A model generated the notes under the pieces. It was given only the letters and a program-made list of their open reading frames with translations. It was not told where the DNA came from and did no database searches. Shown here piece after piece: positions 10,563 to 22,545 of a stretch of DNA of 64,000 bases (its first letter is position 1; each line of letters opens with the position of its first letter). The stretch comes from Uloborus plumipes (Eukaryota; Arthropoda; Arachnida; Araneae; Uloboridae). The stretch is from contig JAXGGA010005513.1 of assembly GCA_038373865.1 (NCBI GenBank), forward strand, positions 1-64,000, in the 5' to 3' direction. Position numbers and translations under genes: made by a program.

Positions 10563-11090
10563 AACAATTTAGAGTTTGCTATCTTAATTAATTTTAAAGA
10601 GAATACAGATACCCATATATGTATTCTTAAATTACACGTTCTACAGTTAACAAATAAAAGAATATAGCACTAAGATTTGCGTTAGTGAGAAATACGACAG
10701 TTCCTTTTTTCCCCGCGCTGTGCACCAAACGGCTTCAGACAGAAATTGAATATTCATTTTCAATGGTGCTTTTAATTAACTTGTAATTAATTGCATTGCC
10801 TCGGTATTGTTAAACACTCATTCTAAATTACCAGATTTTATGTGCAATTTGTACATACACTAATGCTTGAAAACAGAAGCTGAATATGAGTCGAATTCTT
10901 TTTAGTCAAGTCTGTTGTTTGCCAAACCGATATGAAGTACAATAAGACAAATATATTTCTAATTAATACGTATCAAGTAATGCTCACTTTTTGTTCTTTT
11001 GTACGAATATTTAGATGGTAGTTTTGCATTTGGAACATTTACACTCTGATTATTTTCTATATGAAAGCAACAAGTATTTATGATGAGAGT
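10563..11090 (+). repeat. Partial unit 0 of the ~3-kb tandem array
   Basis: The sequence from AGTTTGCTATCTTAATT onward aligns by eye with 13720-13900, 19425-19620 and 24030-24560. It shares the GAGAATACAGA, TGTATTCTTAAATTACA and GAAAACAGAAG..TGAATATGAG blocks. It is the most distal partial copy of the array and is more diverged than the others. Confidence 0.7.
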
Positions 11091-11204
11091 CGATGGTTAT
11101 GAAGGAATGAATATATTGATACAGCTCAAGTTTATCGATGCTTTAATTGATGAAAAGATTCTACAGAAAAAAAAAAAAAAACACACACACACACATCAAT
11201 TAAA

Positions 11205-11365
11205 AAGCGTTTTCTCTGTGAATGGTTACCTACCCTACAAACGGGTCCCTATGGCATGTGTGTTCTGTGGAAGTCGGGTCTTACCGACAAATAATGGTAC
11301 AGTTGAAAAAGGAAAGCCAAGAAAAGCCCCAAATTTCAAGTCTAGCTGGTACAAGATAACAACAA
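11205..11365 (+). repeat. Dispersed fragment related to 30585-30760
   Basis: GGTTACCTACCCTACAAACG, GGGTCCCTATGGCATGTGTG and a following ACAGTTGAAAAAGG block recur at 30605-30690. A short frame contains a CVFCGS segment, but the copy at 30.6 kb does not keep the same frame, so I do not call a protein. Family unknown. The next 380 bases (11366-11743) show nothing I can name. Confidence 0.55.
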
Positions 11366-11745
11366 CATTATTTTTCTCATAGTTTTTAAGTAATTTCAGA
11401 TGTTGATGTGCTTTAATCATTCTTCTCTCCCTCCCCCCTCTTTTTTGTGGTTGTTGTTCGCTGGGGAAGAACTCATCCACTTATAAGTTGAAAAATTGAT
11501 TGATCATCCCTACTGCGTATGTCTTCGTTTCGTGATCTTCAAGAGTTTGGCACATTCATTTACATTTAAGGTATAACTGGAAGTAGGTCATTATATTAAG
11601 CACTAATTTGAGCACTCTGTTTTTTTTTTAAGGACAAAGGAACATTTTTTAAACTCTCAACGAAAACAGGCGAAAGATTAAAATTTAATGTGTGTAAGAG
11701 CGTCTTTGTGCATTTGTCTATGGTATCGGAGCTCCTAAACAAATA

Positions 11746-12307
11746 CAGTGAACTCTCACTTATACGCCGGCCCAAGGGACCAACAGAAAAAGGCGCATAA
11801 GTGAGAGAGACGTATAAGTGAATAAGCCTATTTAAATTACTAAAACGCAACATAGGTTCTAATGAGAGAATGAATAAGAATGTTTCTATATGAAAGGGAT
11901 ATATTACTACGGTTTTGGCAATTGCTGTAACTTAACTACAATGATAAAGAGAAAACAAATAATTGTAGCATACCTAATTACAAACTGTTCCCTTTAAAAC
12001 GATGCATGATAGATAATTGTCCCTCTCCAAACTCTCGTTCATGCGGAAAAAATGCCTTCCGCGAGCAATAAAGGCGAAAGATTAAAGAGGAAAGTGAAAA
12101 AAAATGCTTATTTTTTAAGGAAATTAATTTATTTTTTTTACATTTTAGGGAAAATTCGGCACATAAGTGAAATATTTATCTTTAGAGCGACGCATAAACG
12201 AATGTCACTATCATTATTTTGCTATGAAATGTGCTGGGACAATTTAAAATTCTCGTATAAGTGAAAAAGGCGCATAAATGAGGCGGCGTATAAGTGAGAG
12301 TTCACTG
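11746..12307. mobile_element. TIR element with TA target sites (pogo/Tigger-like MITE), 562 bp
   Basis: The ends are near-perfect inverted repeats (CAGTGAACTCTCACTTATAC at 11746; reverse complement at 12307), flanked by TA on both sides (11744-11745, 12308-12309). The subterminal GGCGCATAAGTGA motif is repeated several times at both ends. The CAGTGAACTC start and TA duplication resemble pogo-type elements. There is no long frame, so it is non-autonomous. Confidence 0.85.
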
Positions 12308-12904
12308 TAATCCAAATTTGATCCAAACTCTTTTTTTTATTTGAAAGTGATTTGATCAAAACTATTCTTAGGTTAACCCCGACTTTAATCATGTGGATCA
12401 TAAATGAATCGTTATATTATAGTTTTTGTTTGAGAAGTGACTTGATGCAGAATGATCTGAGCATCTTTGCTGTGATTCGCTTCAACAGAGGTTTTTTTTT
12501 TTTTAATTTAAACACCTTAAGACTTATTGTCTGGTTAAAGGAGGACATAGGAATGTTTCAAGGCGCTTGAGTTTATTATAAATCCTTTACTACACATCTT
12601 GTTTTACAAATGTTTACCTTATATGTTTTGGACTTCAATTGCGAAAAGTATCTTGAAGAGTGCCCTAAACCTCCTTAGTTTCAAATATAGTCTAAAAATG
12701 CTTTTTTAAAACTTCAATATCGAAAATTTACCTTTAGTGAGTCTTTGATGATAGCCCCTGCCTCGTATTCGTATCCATTTCTGTGCCTGGTATACCGGAC
12801 ATAAGTTTTGACCAGGTGCTATTAATTTAATAACTAATTAAATTGTTTTTCATCATGTTGATGCACAGGTAAATAAGCTATACAGAAAACACTACAATAG
12901 TTGA

Positions 12905-13284
12905 AATTTTGGAACCTCGATAAGTTGGCCCTCGCGGAGCTCGACATATTTTCATTGTCCCTTGGGGTCAGGGGCGGATACAATTGAGTGGCGATGGGGG
13001 CGATCGCCCGTCCCTTGAAGGACTCTGCTGCAGCAGTTTATCGACTTCGAAGTTCAAAAAAGCTAATTTTAGTTGATCTTCGATGATACCATGAGAAGTG
13101 GTTGGGATTCGGGGCTCTGATCTGGATTTTTTTCGAAATTGAAGACCTAAATATTTGTACTAAACATGTGTTAACCAGAATGTGTTGTAAAAAAAAGAGG
13201 GGCAAGTAGAAAAAAAAATCGCCCCTCCCTTGGCGCATTTCTGAATCCGCTTTTGCTTGGGGTATAGAGTTACCGAGGCTCCAC
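12905..13284. mobile_element. Tiny pogo-like MITE, interrupted by a hAT-type element
   Basis: GGAACCTCGATAAGTTGG near 12911 and the inverted GTTACCGAGGCTCCACTGTA near 13270-13289 make degraded inverted ends of the ACAGTGGAACCTCGATAA type. An uninterrupted copy of about 80 bp lies at 19008-19083. Once the hAT-type insertion is removed, the two copies align end to end. Confidence 0.6.
12969..13255. mobile_element. Short hAT-type element, 287 bp, 8-bp target duplication
   Basis: The element begins CAGGGGCGGATAC and ends GAATCCGCTTTTG. It is flanked by a perfect 8-bp duplication CTTGGGGT (12961-12968 and 13256-13263). The uninterrupted sister copy at 19056-19062 shows the empty site, CCCTTGGGGTGTCGAG. 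There is no coding potential. Confidence 0.92.
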
Positions 13285-13611
13285 TGTATATATTTAACAT
13301 GAGCGTAATTCTTGTAGGAAAAATAAATAATATTTTATTAGGATTAACAGATAAGTTGAGCTTTAAATTAACTGCGATTGAAACAAAATCTTCGAGAAGG
13401 AAAAACTTGAATTTCCTTAACAATATCAGAAAATTAGTACTGAATAATAGTTGTTTAAGTTTTGCTGATTATATTTTGCTTTATTGCAGAAATTAGCTTT
13501 CAATCTGCGAGCTTTTAAGACTTTATCGTGCAATTCGTAGTTTATTCAATACGTTAAATATCTCTTTACTTTTTTTTAATCAAGCAAGTGCTTTAATATA
13601 TTTTCGTATAC

Positions 13612-13705
13612 TTCACAGTATACGAAAGATATACTGTATTTTTTTTCAGAAAATACAGTATAAAAAAATACTGTATTTTTTTTATACTGTATTTTCTGAA
13701 TACCG
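13612..13705. repeat. Short ATACTGTATTTT palindromes
   Basis: Several alternating inverted copies of AATACAGTAT/ATACTGTATT lie within 95 bases in array unit 1 and are absent from unit 2 at the matching place. This is probably a small foldback or slippage product. Confidence 0.6.
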
Positions 13706-14294
13706 ATATAATATTCAAGAGTCTGCTATCTTAATTGCTATTGAAAGAGAATACAGAGATACAAGTGAATGTATTCTTAAATTACACCTTTTGATACTTT
13801 TGAATCCTTTGTTAAACGGCTAACAATAAGAAGGAAATATAACTAATATTTGCTCAAGTGAGACAGGCAATTTTTTTTCCTCGCTATGCACGAAACCAAG
13901 CTAAAGTCGGCATGCAATACACTGGCAATCGGTTACTTCGATTCATGGACTGCAGTTTCGTGCTTATAATGCACTTATTAGCATGGAAAACGAAAGTAAC
14001 CGAGTTGGAGACAAAAATCCTCTTATAGAGCAAAGAGCGCCAAAAAAAAAAAGACTGGTAGCTAATGTGAAATTAGAATACCATCGAGCGACCGCACTTG
14101 GTACTTTACAACTCGTAAATTTTAAGGCAAAGCTCGGGTATAAAGCAGTGAGTAACCACCTCTAAGCAAGGGCTAAGGCACTTGCAAAAAATAGTTGACC
14201 AGATCATAGGTTTGGAATCCTTGCAGAACTGCGACATTCAAACACCACATAAATGTGCAGAAATTAACAACGATACGAATGCCCAAATGAGCAG

Positions 14295-14350
14295 GGATAA
14301 TGCAGACACGTGTTTCGGAGTTACAAGGAACGCGTTTTTCAATGCAAAAA
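14295..14350 (-). ncRNA. Degenerate hammerhead-like / Penelope-type terminal motif
   Basis: Read on the minus strand: TTGCATTGAAAAACGCG, a loop, then CCGAAACACGTGTCTGC. The GAAAC, palindromic ACACGTGT helix III and following C match the 3' half of a minimal type I hammerhead. The 5' core is TTGAAAA instead of CTGANGA and helix II is weak. Related copies lie at 37.1-37.3 and 59.7 kb. Probably inactive. Confidence 0.4.
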
Positions 14351-15150
14351 AGTTGTGAGCTTATGGATGCACAGGAATCATTATTTTTGGCAAATTCAAT
14401 TTGAGGCGATCGGTAATAATTAGCAGGTGAAATATTAAATAAAGCCTTTGGATAAACTTTTCAACTGGTAGCTAAAACTATTTTTCACAACCGTGGAATC
14501 TATTTATTCAGGAACTTTTGTTTGCAAAGAAACTTGTTTGTTACAGGAAGTGGGTGGAAACCGCCAAAATTCAGGAACGTTTCCTAGAAATTATCTGTTA
14601 CCTTTTGGGGTTTTTTTTTTTTTTTGGTTTGACATGATTCGTTTTTGTTTTCATTTATTTGAGAGGCTATTTTACTGTTTATCTATTTATTTTGTAGAGT
14701 TCATGTATTTGTTTATTTATTTTTAATTGTTGGTAACGGACTCAGAATTAAAATCCGAGGCATTTTATTTTTACCAATCATGAAGAGTTTCGAACGAATT
14801 TAATCCTCTTATTTATTTAGGAAAACGATTGAAGAATAATTCTTATAAAAAACAAAAAATTTGAAATCCTTAAATTGTGCTGCTAATATGCGGTCGTTTT
14901 TGTTTCAATCGATTCCATCAGTTTAGAGAAATTTGTTTTCAAAAATCGGCTTTAAATATTGACTTAAAGTTATGTTTGACATGATTGCAGTGTTAGCCAA
15001 TAAAAAAAGTTGATGAGAGGGAATTTACGTTATTATAGCGGAAAAGTAGGCTTGCTTAGTTCTGGACGGAACTTCTTGTCTATTTTTTTCATATACAGAA
15101 GAAATTAATAAAAAGTCATCAATTGAAGTAATAGTTTCATAGCCCGAACC

Positions 15151-15599
15151 AGTGGCGTACATAACGCCCCCGCCAGAGGTATGGGGCCGCACTATGAAAA
15201 AATAGCACAAAAATCTTTTTTTGCCCCGTAATTCAATGTCGCTTCCAGGTGTTCTGAATGAAATCTGCATTGAAACGTCACATATGATGCATAACGTAAC
15301 GATTTCACCGTCCTCCCTGCCTTCTCCTGCATAACATATGCCCCCTGTCCACCTCTAATTGAGCTTCTCTGATCAAGGGCATCTGAACTCAGTTTTTGGG
15401 AGGGGGCGAATTCAATTTAACGAATGAAACTAGAATTTTACCGAATAATAAAATAAGAGTATGCACAGCAGTTTACAAGGCGGTAAGTTGGCTTAAGGGT
15501 AGCAATTTACTTGCTTAATATGCACTAATGCCTCAATCTGCTGAGAAGAGACTGCATTAGAATTAGTGTTTTCACGAAACTGAAGAGACATTAGGCTTT
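15151..15599. other. Unassigned, with a possible decayed hAT end
   Basis: CAGTGGCGTACATAACGCCC near 15152 looks like a hAT-type terminus, but I find no matching opposite end or 8-bp duplication. The rest is unassigned. Confidence 0.3.
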
Positions 15600-16086
15600 T
15601 TTTTAAACTAGCTGTCGTGACCGTCACGAAACTTTCTTCTACCTGATGAATTTCGGTTACAAAATAAAATACATACTCGCCCGAATAATTGGAGACAGCT
15701 CCAATTTTCCAATTATCGTAATAACCCTGCAAATGCAGAATCAATGAGCGAAATTGGAAATAATTGCAAAAGCCTTGTTTAAATTAATTGCAAACATTTT
15801 ATTTGTTAGTAAAAAGAAATTGGCAACAGTTAAAAATTTCAAATCATTGAAAGTTTTCAGCTGTTTTGATAATTAAATAGCGTGAAAGCGAATTTTTAAT
15901 GAATTAATTTTTTGCATTGTTGACTAAGCGCAAAAGTCACCCCACCCTCCCCCTGGGGCGATTGACGCCAAAATTTAATCGATGCTTGCTTCCATATTGG
16001 GTTAGTGCTATTCCAAATTTCATTCTAATCGCAGCAATATTTCTCGAGATACAGTAGGTGCAATGACAAAATAAGCACTTTTGATT

Positions 16087-16385
16087 GATCCACCCCCCCC
16101 CCTTGGAGATATTGACACACAAGTTGAATCAACACCTGTACTCAATAGGGTCTACCTATGGACCAATTTTCGTTTGATTCCGCCGGTAACTTCCTGAGAT
16201 ATAGCAATCACCCCCGCGCAGAACACGTGCGATTGCTCCACCCCCTTCAAGATATTGACACACAAATTGAATCAGCATCTGTACTCAATAGGGTCTACCT
16301 ATGGATCACTTTTCGTTTGATTCTGCAGGTTACTTCGTGAGATATAGCAATCACCCACGCGCAGAACACATGCGACTGCTCCACC
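16087..16385 (-). repeat. 143-bp tandem repeat, about two units (left arm)
   Basis: The GAT/CTGCTCCACCCCC landmark recurs at 16231 and 16374 (spacing 143) with a weaker start near 16082. These are the inverted counterparts of the units at 17181-17611. Confidence 0.8.
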
Positions 16386-17180
16386 CCCCTTGGAGAAATT
16401 CGCTAAAAAAAGTCAGGTGCACCAGTTCACATGGTGGTACGCATGTGAAAAATTTTTTGTTCGATTTCATGAAGTAGTTTTTGCTCTAGCGCGGCCACAA
16501 AAACTGATCACACGCATACAGACTCACACACAGACACACACGCAGACACACAGACAGACATTTTCCAAAAATTCGTTTCGAACAAATTTAATCTACTTAT
16601 TTATTTATTTTGTTATTTATTTTGGAAAACGATTAAAGAATGATATTTATGAAAAAAATTTATTAGCTGCAATGCTTAAAAGATGCTGCTACTCTTCGGT
16701 CGATTTAAATCTGTTTTTCAATCGATTTCATCAGTTTTCTCAAAAATCGGCTTTAAATGCTGCTTTAAAGTTGTGTTTGACATGATTGCAGTGTTAGCCA
16801 ATTAAAAAAAAGATACCAGGGAAATGATGCTAATTATAGCGGAAAACTTGGCTTGTTTAGTTCTGGACGGAACTTCTTGTCTATTTTTTACTTTCTTCTA
16901 TATCTAATATATAGAAGAAAGTATTGGTTTGGTGAAAATTTTCGAATGTCGAATTTTGACGGATTTGCACGTTTTGAGGTGCGCTGAGTCCATTTCGACC
17001 ATTTTTGGAAAATGTCTTTCTGTGTGTCTGTCGGTGTGTGAGTCTGTATGTGTGTGACCAGTTTTTGTGGCCGCTCTAGAGCAAAAACTATTGCATGAAA
17101 TAGAACAATTTTTGCACATATGTACCACCATGTGAACTGGTGCACCTGACTTTGTTTAGCGAATTCCTTCAAGGGGGGTG

Positions 17181-17611
17181 GAGCAATCGCACGTGTTCTG
17201 CGCGTGGGTGATTGCTATATCTCAGGAAGTAACCGGCAGAATCAAACGAAAATTGGTCCATAGGTAGACCCTACTGAGTACAGGTGCTGATTTAATTTGC
17301 GTGTCAATATCTCGAAGAGGGGTGGAGCAATCGCACGTGTTCTGCGTGGGGGTGATTGCTATATCTCAGGAAGTAACCGGCGGAATTAAACGAAAATTAT
17401 TCCATAGGTAGACCCTACCAAGTACAGGTGCTGATTCAATTTGCGTGTCAATATCTCGAAGGGGAGTGGAGCAATCGCACGTGTTCTGCGCGGGGGTGAT
17501 TGCTATATCTCAGGAAGTAACCGGCGGAATCAAACGAAAATTGGTCCATAGGTAGACCCTATAGAGTACAGGTGCTGATTCAATTTGTGTGTCAATATCT
17601 CAAAGGGGGTG
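17181..17611 (+). repeat. 143-145-bp tandem repeat, three units (right arm)
   Basis: GAGCAATCGCACGTGTTCTG recurs at 17181, 17324 and 17469, with a partial fourth start at 17612. Each unit contains GGAAGTAACCGGC and CCATAGGTAGACCCT. The right arm has one more unit than the left, as expected from slippage after the inverted duplication. Confidence 0.85.
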
Positions 17612-18089
17612 GAGCAATCAAAAGTGCTTATTTTGTCATTGCACCTACTGTATCTCGAGAAATATTGCTGAGATTTGAATGAAATTTGGAATAACACTAG
17701 CCCAATGTGGAAGCAAGCATCGATAAAATTTTGGCGCCAATCGCCCCAGGGGGAGGGTGTTGTGATTTTTGCGCTTAGTCAACAATGCGAAAAATTAATT
17801 TATTAAAAAATCGCTTTCACGTTATTTAATTATCAAGACAGCTGAAAACTTTCAATGATTTGAAATTTTTAACTGTTGCCAATTTCTTTTTACTAACAAA
17901 TAAAATGTTTGCAATTAATCTAAACAAGGCTTTTGCAATGATTTCCAATTTCGCACATTGATTCGACATTTGCAGGGTAATTACGATAATTGGTTAAATT
18001 GGAGCTGTCTCCAATTATTCGGGCTAGTACGTAGTACGTATTTTATTTTGTAACTGGAATTCATAAGATAGATATAGAAGAAAGTTTCG

Positions 18090-18570
18090 TGACGGCCACG
18101 ACAGCTAGTTTTAGATTCGGAGGAAATTAAGAAAGTCATCAATTGAAGTAACAGTTTCATTGCCCGAACGTCAGGCAAATTGGATGTAGCGCCATCTGCC
18201 CATAGCTGTGGTAAGATAATTTGATCATTCCTCGTTAGCAACTAGAAAAAGGGGGGCTTTTTATTTTAAGTGATGATTCCGTTTGAAATAAAAATGTGCT
18301 TAGTTTATTTTTTGCGATTTTTGTTTATTTAATGCACTCTAAAGTTTTAAATTTTTATAAAATGTAAACTAATCGCAGTTGAGTAAAAGATTGCTCACGT
18401 AACCCGCCGGAAAATGCAGCCTTTACGTATATATAACAATATTTACTTTTTCCGACTCGTCCGCAACTTTTTTTGTCTTGTCTCACGAAAGCCTCCTTCA
18501 GTGAAGGCGTTGCTCTGTAGCAAAATGGAAGTTCTCATGAAAGAGGAACGGAGAGGTTGACAGTGTGTGA
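18090..18570 (+). repeat. Tandem-array unit 1, segment c
   Basis: This aligns with 23330-23715 in unit 2. Shared landmarks are AGTCATCAATTGAAGTAAC, CATAGCTGTGGTAA, TTGATCATTCCTCG and TCACGAAAGCC..CTTCAGTGAAGG. The last block is itself a small inverted repeat. Confidence 0.8.
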
Positions 18571-18599
18571 GTTAATCGTCTACGGGTCTTCTACGAAGG

Positions 18600-18742
18600 A
18601 GAAGCGTTTGATTTTATTATATGTATCCTTTACTACACATCTTGGTTTACAAAAAGTGACCTCGTATGTTTTGGACTTCAATTGCGAAACTTATCCCGAA
18701 GAGTGCCCTGAACCTCCCCATCTTCAAATATAGTCTAAAAAT

Positions 18743-18790
<48 letters not shown>

Positions 18791-19834
18791 TTAATATCGA
18801 AATTTTACCTGTGGTAAGTCTCTGAAGGGAGGGACGATCGCCCCTGCCTTGTATGCGTATCCATTTCTGTGTCTAGTATACCGGACATAAGTTTTGAACA
18901 GGTGTTAATCATTTAATAATTAATTAAATTGTTTTTAAAAACATTGATGGTAAGCACTAGAAAATAAGCAATACAGAAATCAACACAATAGTTGAAATTA
19001 TCTTACTTCGATAAGTTGACACCCGCGCAACTTGACATATTTTCGTGGTCCCTTGGGGTGTCGAGTTATCGAGGTTCCACTGTATATATTTAACATGAGT
19101 GTAATTCTTGTAGGAAAAATAGATAATATAATATTAGGATTAACAGATGAGTTGAGCTTTAAATTAACTGCGATTGAAACAAAAGATTCTATTAGTATAA
19201 ACTTGAATTTTCTTGACAATGTCAGAAAATTAGTACTGAATAATAGTTGTTCAAGTTTTGCTGATTATATTTTGCTTTATTGCAGAAATTAGCTTTCAAT
19301 CAGTGAGCTTTTAAGACTTTATTGTGCAATTTGTAGTTTATTCAATACATTAAATATCTCTTTACTTTTTTCAATAAAGCAAGTGCTTTAATTATTTTTC
19401 GTATTCTTCACAACTATTCAAGAGTCTGTTATCTTAATTGCTTTTGAAAGAGAATACAGAGATACAAGTGTATGTATTCTTAAATTACACGTTTTGATAT
19501 GTTTCCTTTGTTAAAAAACGGTTTACAATTAGATGGAAATAGAACTAGTGTTTGCTTTAGTGAGACAGACGATATTTTTCTTCCCACGCTATACATTGAA
19601 CCAAACCAAATGAGGCGGCTGCACGAAAAGCAAAAAAAAAAAAAAAAATGCTGACCAGATTATAGGTTTTGGAACCCTTGCAAGACTATAATATACAAAC
19701 ACTACATAAATCATCATTTTGGGCAATGTAAGACTGGAGAGACCGTTAACGAACGGAAGGTGAAATATTTAATAAAGCCGATGGATAAACCCTCCAACTG
19801 GTAGCTAAAACTACTTTTTACAATCGTGGAATCC
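18600..19834 (+). repeat. Tandem-array unit 2, segment a and start of b
   Basis: This aligns with 12575-14490. It contains an uninterrupted tiny pogo-like MITE (19008-19083) and a 39-base T-run at 18747-18785 that is only a short T-run in unit 1. The 2.7-kb element at 19843 interrupts segment b. Confidence 0.8.
18747..18785. repeat. Poly-T tract
   Basis: An uninterrupted T-run of about 39 bases inside array unit 2. It is an expanded homopolymer, and its length may be unreliable. Confidence 0.95.
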
Positions 19835-19877
19835 GTATTTATTAGGGTGGGTCGAAAAAAGCTTTTTTTTTCTGATC

Positions 19878-20385
19878 AATTTCTAATAGCACGGAAAACT
19901 TGCCCAATGGCATCCTAATAACGGGAAAAATAATAAAAAAAATAATTAATTACTTTTGTAATCGCGCAAGAGCTCTAAAGTTTAGAAAAAAAGAGAAAAA
20001 TCTGTCATTTTTAAAGATGAATATTTTTTTCAAAAATACTTTTTTAAATTTCTAATAGTGCGGAAAACTTGCCCAATGGCATCCTAATAACGGGAAAAAT
20101 AATAAAAAAAATAATTAATTACTTTTGTAATCGCGCAAGAGCTCTAAAGTTTAGAAAAAAAGTGAAAAATCTGTCATTTTTAAATATGAATATTTTTTTC
20201 AAAAAATACTTTTTTAAATTTCTAATAGTGCGAAAAACTTGCGCATGGGCATCCTAATAACGGGAAAAATAATAAAAATAATAATTAAATACTTTTGTAA
20301 TCGCGCAAGAGCTCTAAAGTTCAGAAAAAAAGAGAAAAATCTGTAATTTTTAAAAATATATAATTATTTTTTAAAATGATGTATT
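19878..20385 (+). repeat. ~168-bp tandem repeat in left end of the 2.7-kb element
   Basis: Three units start with AATTTCTAATAG at about 19878, 20048 and 20218. Each carries CATCCTAATAACGGGAAAAA and CGCGCAAGAGCTCTAAAGTT. Confidence 0.9.
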
Positions 20386-20581
20386 GTATTTTCAATACTT
20401 CAAAAACTACTCTGTTAGTGACTGAAATGGGTTTAAAAAACTTGGGCCACATTACCGTTCGTTTGAATTCTCGCAAAAAGCCTTAAAACAACATTTTTTA
20501 AGCAAAAGTTGTATTTCATAAATTCGCAAGCTGACATACAGCTGCCGTAACACCTAACAACCGTTTTCACATTTTACACAC

Positions 20582-21662
20582 ATATACTGCATATTCCTCG
20601 AGAAACTTAAAGTGGCCTTGAAACATATTGCCACAATAATTTTCGATTGTATGAAAAAGGAAGATTTTGTCATGAGTGCAGTAGAAGTTATCGGATGTGA
20701 TGGGACAGCTACAAACACTGGTTGGAAAAATGGTGTTGTACGGAACATTGTAGTTTAGTGTCAGCGACCACTGCAGTGGTTTATTTGTTTGTTACACTTA
20801 AATGAGCTTCCTTATAAACATTTGTTTGAGCACTTAGACGGGACATCAACTGAGCCAGCATTATTCAGTGGTCCAATTGGCAAGCAACTGACTTACTGTA
20901 AAAAAATTCTTGTTGTTGATTTTGTGTCTATTTAATCTGAAGTTACCATCACAATAAATAAAACTGACTTCAGTAAAGATCAGAAATATCTTTTAGACAT
21001 TGTTCAAGCAGTCAGCACATGAAGCCGTAATCCAGAATTAGCAGATAAAAATGCTGGACCGCTCAGCCAGTCCAGATGGTTAACTTGTGCAAAACGGTTG
21101 TTAAGACTTTATATTTCCCAAATAAGTCCGACAAGCGAAATGAAGACCCTTGCAAATTACATTGTAAAGACCTACGCTCCTGTTTGGTTCAACATTAAAG
21201 TGCATAACACTGTGACAGATGGTCCGAAGCACGTATTAAAGATCATTCCAACAACCATTTTCCGGACAACATAAAAAAAAGATCGATCCAGTCATTCAGA
21301 GAAACTCTTTCTTCTGCCATCCAGAGAATATCATGCTGGCGATGATAATGGATGACAGACAGCACATTAGAGAGTTATGCTACAGGAAGATACTGAAAGC
21401 CAGAAATGAGCCGCCAGTAGTGGGCCACATTAGAGTTTTCAAGCTTTCTTCAATTAACTTTGAAGCCACTGACTATCCTGAACCAATTGATTGGACAAAT
21501 TGTAAGCTGACACCTCCACCTCTTCTGTCAAATATGTCTACAGAAAATATTTCCACCCTATTGAAAGAAAAAACCCTTCCAGAATTTGAGCACTTGAAAT
21601 TTCTCTGCCACACTCAGTCAGTGGAGAGGTGTGTAAAACTAGTTACAGAGGCTGCTGCTTAA
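20582..21662 (+). pseudogene. Decayed transposase-like gene of an unfamiliar family
   Basis: One frame can be followed for about 690 bases: LEKLKVALKHI, then VIGCDGTATNTGWKNGVV, RPLQWFICLLHLNELP, FSGPIGKQL, SRWLTCAKRLLRLYIS and YAPVWFNIKVH. It is broken by stops at 20757-20759, 20933-20935, 21020-21022 and 21272-21274. After a frameshift near 21280 it continues as NSFFCHPENIMLAMIMDDRQHIRELCYRKI and a clean 109-codon tail ending at 21662. From memory the CDGT..NTG / RPLQW..CLLH..NELP / SRWLT pattern belongs to uncharacterised arthropod proteins. The order (Asp-rich motif, C-x-x-H-like block, R-W block) loosely parallels hAT transposases, which fits the 8-bp duplication. The N-terminus is unclear. 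Confidence 0.65.
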
Positions 21663-22019
21663 GTTTGAGGGCATGAAAACCTAGAGGATTTTATTAAGAC
21701 CACTTAATAATCAAAATCTTTAATGCAAAAAATTGTTTCTAAGTCAGAATTCAAAGGGTGTAAGTAAGCACACCCAAAGTGGTTGGTTGATTGGGTAGGG
21801 TGTGAGTGGGACTTGATTAAGTATTATTTTAGAATCTGTAAAAAATATGCTGAAATGTGCAATAAGCTGCGATATGTGATTTTTTCCAAAAAAAAATAAT
21901 AATAATAAGAAGAAGAATTTTTAGGGTTTTTGCCGCAAATTCAAACGAACGGCAATGTACCCCAAGTTTTTTAAACCAATTTCTATAACTACAAGAGTAG
22001 TTTTTATTCTATTAAATAT

Positions 22020-22545
22020 TAAAAAAAATATTGAAAAAAATAATTGTACATTTTTAAAAATTACAGATTTCTCTTTTTTTTCAAAATTTTAGACCTTTTG
22101 TGTGGTTTCAAAAATAATTAATTATTTTTTAAATTATTTTTGCTGTTATTATGAAGCCAATGCATAGGTTTACCGCACTATTGGAAATAAAAAAAGAAAT
22201 ATTTTTTGAAAAAAGATTCATCTCTAAAAATTACAGATTTTTCTCTTTTTTTCTAAACTTTAGAGCTCTTGCGCTTATACAGAAAGTAATTAAATATTTT
22301 TTTAATTATTTTTCCCGTTATTATAATGCCCATACGCAAGTTTTTCGCACTATTAGAAATTAAAAAAAAATTTTTTTGAAAAAAATATTTATCTTTAAAA
22401 ATTACAGAATTTTCTCTTTTTTTCTAAACTTTAGAGCTCTTGCGCGATTACAAAAGTAATTAATTATTTTTTTTATTATTTTTCCCGTTATTAGGATACC
22501 CATGGGCAAGTTTTCCGTGCTATTAGAAATTGATCAGAAAAAAAA
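22020..22545 (-). repeat. ~168-bp tandem repeat in right end of the 2.7-kb element
   Basis: Three inverted units correspond to 19878-20385; the innermost is the most diverged (near 22080-22170). Confidence 0.85.

Larger units (their letters stand above)
12575..15150 (+). repeat. Tandem-array unit 1 (segments a and b)
   Basis: Segment a (12575-14000) aligns with 18610-19640. Segment b (14200-15150) aligns with 19650-19840 plus 22575-23320. Shared landmarks are CTTTACTACACATCTTG, GTTTTGGACTTCAATTGCGA, the pogo-like end near 13280, GCTTTATTGCAGAAATTAG and TAGTTCTGGACGGAACTTCT. A 287-bp hAT-type element interrupts segment a. Open frames at 13257-13496 and 19032-19292 match, but their differences are mostly amino-acid changing, so I treat them as chance frames. 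Confidence 0.8.
15600..18115. repeat. Large inverted repeat with ~1-kb arms and internal tandem repeats
   Basis: 15600-16560 and 16980-18115 are inverted copies. Both outer ends read AAACTAGCTGTCGTG (inverted on the right) and both inner ends carry a GT/CA-rich stretch next to TTTTTGTGGCCGC. The arms also share a CCCTGGGGCGATTGGCG block. The spacer (16560-16980) holds a fragment of array segment b followed by a small perfect palindrome around 16890-16922 (ACTTTCTTCTATAT and its complement). The structure separates segments b and c of array unit 1, so it inserted into, or was duplicated within, that unit. Confidence 0.8.

Noticed and set aside
11205..11382. Zinc-finger (THAP-like) protein start suggested by CVFCGS
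   Set aside because: The related copy at 30.6 kb does not preserve the frame or the cysteine spacing, so no domain can be supported.
13257..13496. Matching frames in array units 1 and 2 (13257-13496 and 19032-19292)
   Set aside because: Differences between the copies are mostly amino-acid changing, and the frame starts within a MITE terminus. It looks non-coding.
17181..17611. CRISPR array
   Set aside because: The 143-bp units are contiguous tandem repeats without spacers, in a eukaryotic context.
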